Assembly (NCBI GenBank): GCA_964637705.1
Contig: CAZWVM010000194.1
Location: forward strand, 1-6,405
Length of the DNA: 6,405 nucleotides
Origin: CAZWVM01 sp964637705
GTDB lineage: Bacteria; UBA8481
Direction of reading: 5' to 3'
Below the pieces are notes generated by a model that saw nothing but the letters and a program-made list of their open reading frames with translations, had not been told where the DNA came from and ran no database searches. Position numbers and translations under genes: made by a program. Within the stretch, counting starts at the first letter, position 1. The number at the start of each line of letters is the position of its first letter. Positions 4,394 through 6,405 of the stretch are shown one piece after another.

Positions 4394-6405
4394 ATGTCGA
4401 TGAGACCCACGCGGAAGACGGGGAGACCCGACCGTCTCGTCTCGATTCTTCTCCTCCTCGCCGCCTGCGGCTCCCCGGAGCCGCGGCCGCCGGAGGAAAA
4501 CCTCGCCCTCTCTTCGGCGTGGCGGGTATCGAACTCCACCGGCGCGCGCGCGACGCTTTCGCCGGACGAGTCGGGCGGACTGAGGATCGACTACGTCACG
4601 CCCGGTTTCGGCGGGTGGATCAACCTCGAGAGGCCCTTCGACGCGCGGCTCGACTCCGGCGCGGCGTTCATCCTCGAGAGGACCGGAACCCGCGGCACGG
4701 CCGTCCTCGAGTTCAAGGTGATACCCTCCGACGGCGGCGTCTACGGCGTGAGACTGGAGATGAACGATACGCCCGGCTCATCGAGGATCGGGCGAGACCA
4801 GCTCGAATACTGGCCCTGGAACGGCGAGGCGGGAAGCCTCGATCGCGTGCAGTCGCTCGCCATCGCCATCGCGGCCCCCGGGTACGAAACCGGGTTCGTC
4901 GTGATCAGGTCGCTCCATGCCGAGGGTGTCGCCATGATGCCACGTTCAGCTCCGTTTGCGCCCTTCGCGGTCGCGGCCTTGTCCGACGACGAGGTGCTCG
5001 AGGAGGTCGAGCGTCGGACGGTCGCCTACTTCTGGGACACCGCCGACACGCAGACGGGCGTGGCGATCGACCACGAGGGCAACCGGAGCGTGACGCTCGG
5101 AAAGACGGCGGCCACGGGTTTCGGTCTCGCCGCGATCTGCCTCGGCATCGAGCGCGGATGGATCCCGAGGGAGGCCGGGTACGAGCGCGTGCTGACGACG
5201 TTGCGCTTCTTCGACAACCGTCACGGGCCGGACGGGTGGGTGAAGACGTCGCCCGACCGGCCGCGCGCGGAGGGCCGGTGGGGGCTCTGGTATCATTTCA
5301 TCCATCGCAAGACGGGCGCCTGGGACGGCTCCGACTGCGTCGCCATCTGCGACTCCGCCGACCTCGTCGCCGGGATCATCGTCTGCCGCTCCTACTTCAA
5401 GGGCACTGAGATCGAGGCGCTGGCGACGGAGATGCTCGACGCCATCGAGTGGGACAAGTTCCTCCTGCCGCCCGACCGGCAGGGGCGGGTCTTCCTCTCC
5501 ATGGGCTACGTCCCGAAGGGCGGCTCCGTGACCCACCGGATGCTATCGGGAGGGTTCCTCGGACCGGCCGTGGGACTCTGCGACAACAGCCTCCTCTTCT
5601 ACTTCATGGCGATGGGCTCGAAGACGCACCCGATCCCGGTGAAGGCGTGGGAGTCCTACGTCTCGACATACATCAGGGGCAGTTATGCCGGCTGCACGAC
5701 CCTCGTCGCGCCGCAATCCTTCTGCCGGCAGGTCCCGCTCTCCTTCATGGGCCTCAGGGGCTGGAAGGACCGGGGCGTCGATTACTTCGGAGACCTCGCC
5801 TGGGCGACGAAGGCCCAACGCGCCTACGGGATCGGATCGAAGCACTACGACGAGAACCTCTGGGGCTTCGACGACTGCCTCGGCTACCCGGGCGGAGGAT
5901 ATACACACGGCGGTCCCCCGGGCCGGATCACCGACGACGGCACGGTGGCGACCGCCGGTTTCGCGGCCTCGACCCCCTTCCTGCCCGGGCCCTGCATCGC
6001 GGCGATCCGCTCGGTGATCGAGCGCTTCGGCGACCGCGTCTTCGGACCTCACGGATTCACCTCCTCGCTGGCGCTCGAGAAGAACTTCTTCTGCCCCTTC
6101 GCGGTGGGAATCGAGGCCGGGCCGATCGTCAACGCGGTGGCGAACCACCGGGACGGGTTCGTCTGGCGATACTTCACCGGAGACGCGGTCGGGCGGGAGG
6201 CGATCCGCCGGATCGGGTTCGTGCCGTTGATCGATGATTTCGAACTGCCGGCGGAGGCGCCGCCGAACTCCGCCTGGTCGGTCGAAGAAGCGACGATCGC
6301 AATCACTCCGGGCGGGGTGAAAAACGGCGAGCGGTGCCTGGCGATTCGCCCCCTGCCCGGGGCGGCGCGCGTGACGTTGGAGGCACGCCCCTTCCCTTCG
6401 GATCG
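4394..6405 (+). CDS. Divergent glucoamylase-like (PF10091/GH144-type) lipoprotein, partial at the right edge
   Basis: The frame from ATG 4394 stays open for 670 codons to the window end. Residues 1-25 form a lipoprotein signal: basic n-region, core LVSILLL, lipobox L-A-A-C with lipidated C25. Residues about 38-180 are beta-rich and resemble a carbohydrate-binding module. Residues about 197-610 match the glucoamylase-like (alpha/alpha)6 family: AYFWDTADTQTGVAIDHEG (211-229), TAATGFGLAAICLGIERGWI (238-257), MGSKTHPIPVKAWE (407-420), GVDYF (461-465), YDENLWG (485-491), DDGTVATAG (514-522) and VGIEAGPIVNAVANHRDGFVW (571-591). From about 612 a second beta-rich module begins. Known members act on beta-glucans such as beta-1,2-glucan, but several usual active-site residues differ here (see findings), so activity is uncertain. 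Ten cysteines lie between 249 and 567. Met3 is an alternative start. It diverges from the ABC ATPase gene. Confidence 0.88.
   Translation, partial: MSMRPTRKTGRPDRLVSILLLLAACGSPEPRPPEENLALSSAWRVSNSTGARATLSPDESGGLRIDYVTPGFGGWINLERPFDARLDSGAAFILERTGTRGTAVLEFKVIPSDGGVYGVRLEMNDTPGSSRIGRDQLEYWPWNGEAGSLDRVQSLAIAIAAPGYETGFVVIRSLHAEGVAMMPRSAPFAPFAVAALSDDEVLEEVERRTVAYFWDTADTQTGVAIDHEGNRSVTLGKTAATGFGLAAICLGIERGWIPREAGYERVLTTLRFFDNRHGPDGWVKTSPDRPRAEGRWGLWYHFIHRKTGAWDGSDCVAICDSADLVAGIIVCRSYFKGTEIEALATEMLDAIEWDKFLLPPDRQGRVFLSMGYVPKGGSVTHRMLSGGFLGPAVGLCDNSLLFYFMAMGSKTHPIPVKAWESYVSTYIRGSYAGCTTLVAPQSFCRQVPLSFMGLRGWKDRGVDYFGDLAWATKAQRAYGIGSKHYDENLWGFDDCLGYPGGGYTHGGPPGRITDDGTVATAGFAASTPFLPGPCIAAIRSVIERFGDRVFGPHGFTSSLALEKNFFCPFAVGIEAGPIVNAVANHRDGFVWRYFTGDAVGREAIRRIGFVPLIDDFELPAEAPPNSAWSVEEATIAITPGGVKNGERCLAIRPLPGAARVTLEARPFPSD

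Noticed and set aside
1663..4539. A 958-codon open frame on the minus strand spanning the kinase, the spacer and the ABC gene.
   Set aside because: Its product is dominated by Arg, Pro and Gly and has no recognisable domain. It overlaps two genes with complete catalytic motifs and is a GC-rich antiphase shadow.
4297..5409. A 370-codon plus-strand frame, and another at 5449-6237, overlapping the lipoprotein gene.
   Set aside because: Both are Arg-rich and motif-free. The frame from 4394 carries a lipobox and many glucoamylase-family motifs without interruption.

Overview
The window is high-GC bacterial DNA, roughly two thirds G+C by eye. It is tightly packed and holds six protein genes, two of them cut by the window edges. 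A predicted lipoprotein and a LolD/MacB-class ABC ATPase suggest a Gram-negative-type envelope. I cannot name the phylum. High-GC lineages such as Myxococcota, Acidobacteriota, Gemmatimonadota or candidate Eisenbacteria would all fit, and nothing here decides between them. There are no RNA genes, insertion sequences or CRISPR arrays, and no sign of recent transfer.

Layout from left to right. (1) Minus strand, 1-63: the first 21 codons of a gene whose start resembles M29-family aminopeptidases, with a strong Shine-Dalgarno. (2) 64-214: a spacer with a candidate terminator hairpin for the upstream signalling operon and a small operator-like palindrome. (3) Minus strand, 215-3443: a three-gene signalling operon transcribed as hybrid sensor histidine kinase, single-domain receiver, then receiver-GGDEF diguanylate cyclase. 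The genes overlap by 4 bases at each junction (GTGA, then ATGA). (4) Minus strand, 3552-4268: a LolD/MacB-type ABC ATPase with no permease beside it. (5) 4269-4393: a divergent intergenic region with promoter-like boxes facing both ways. (6) Plus strand, 4394 to the right edge: a large predicted lipoprotein with a glucoamylase-like (PF10091/GH144-type) (alpha/alpha)6 domain, an N-terminal beta-rich module and the start of a second such module at the C-terminus. This frame is open for 670 codons and has no stop in the window.

How the genes may work together. The kinase senses something outside the cytoplasmic membrane through a domain of about 170 residues that I do not recognise. It probably passes phosphate to its own receiver, to the stand-alone receiver and/or to the receiver of the cyclase, and so sets cyclic di-GMP production. 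The cyclase keeps its GGEEF active site and an RxxD product-inhibition site. No Hpt phosphotransfer domain is present. The ABC ATPase and the glucoamylase-like lipoprotein diverge from a shared intergenic region, but their sequences show no functional link.

The most interesting points are these. The glucoamylase-like protein lacks several residues that I recall as near-invariant in its family and is unusually rich in cysteine, which suggests changed chemistry or a non-catalytic role. Separately, the two minus-strand genes that head transcripts share an identical TATACT-N6-ATG layout with no Shine-Dalgarno, which points to leaderless mRNAs. The internal operon genes and the aminopeptidase-like gene instead have Shine-Dalgarno sites, each exactly 8 bases from the start codon.
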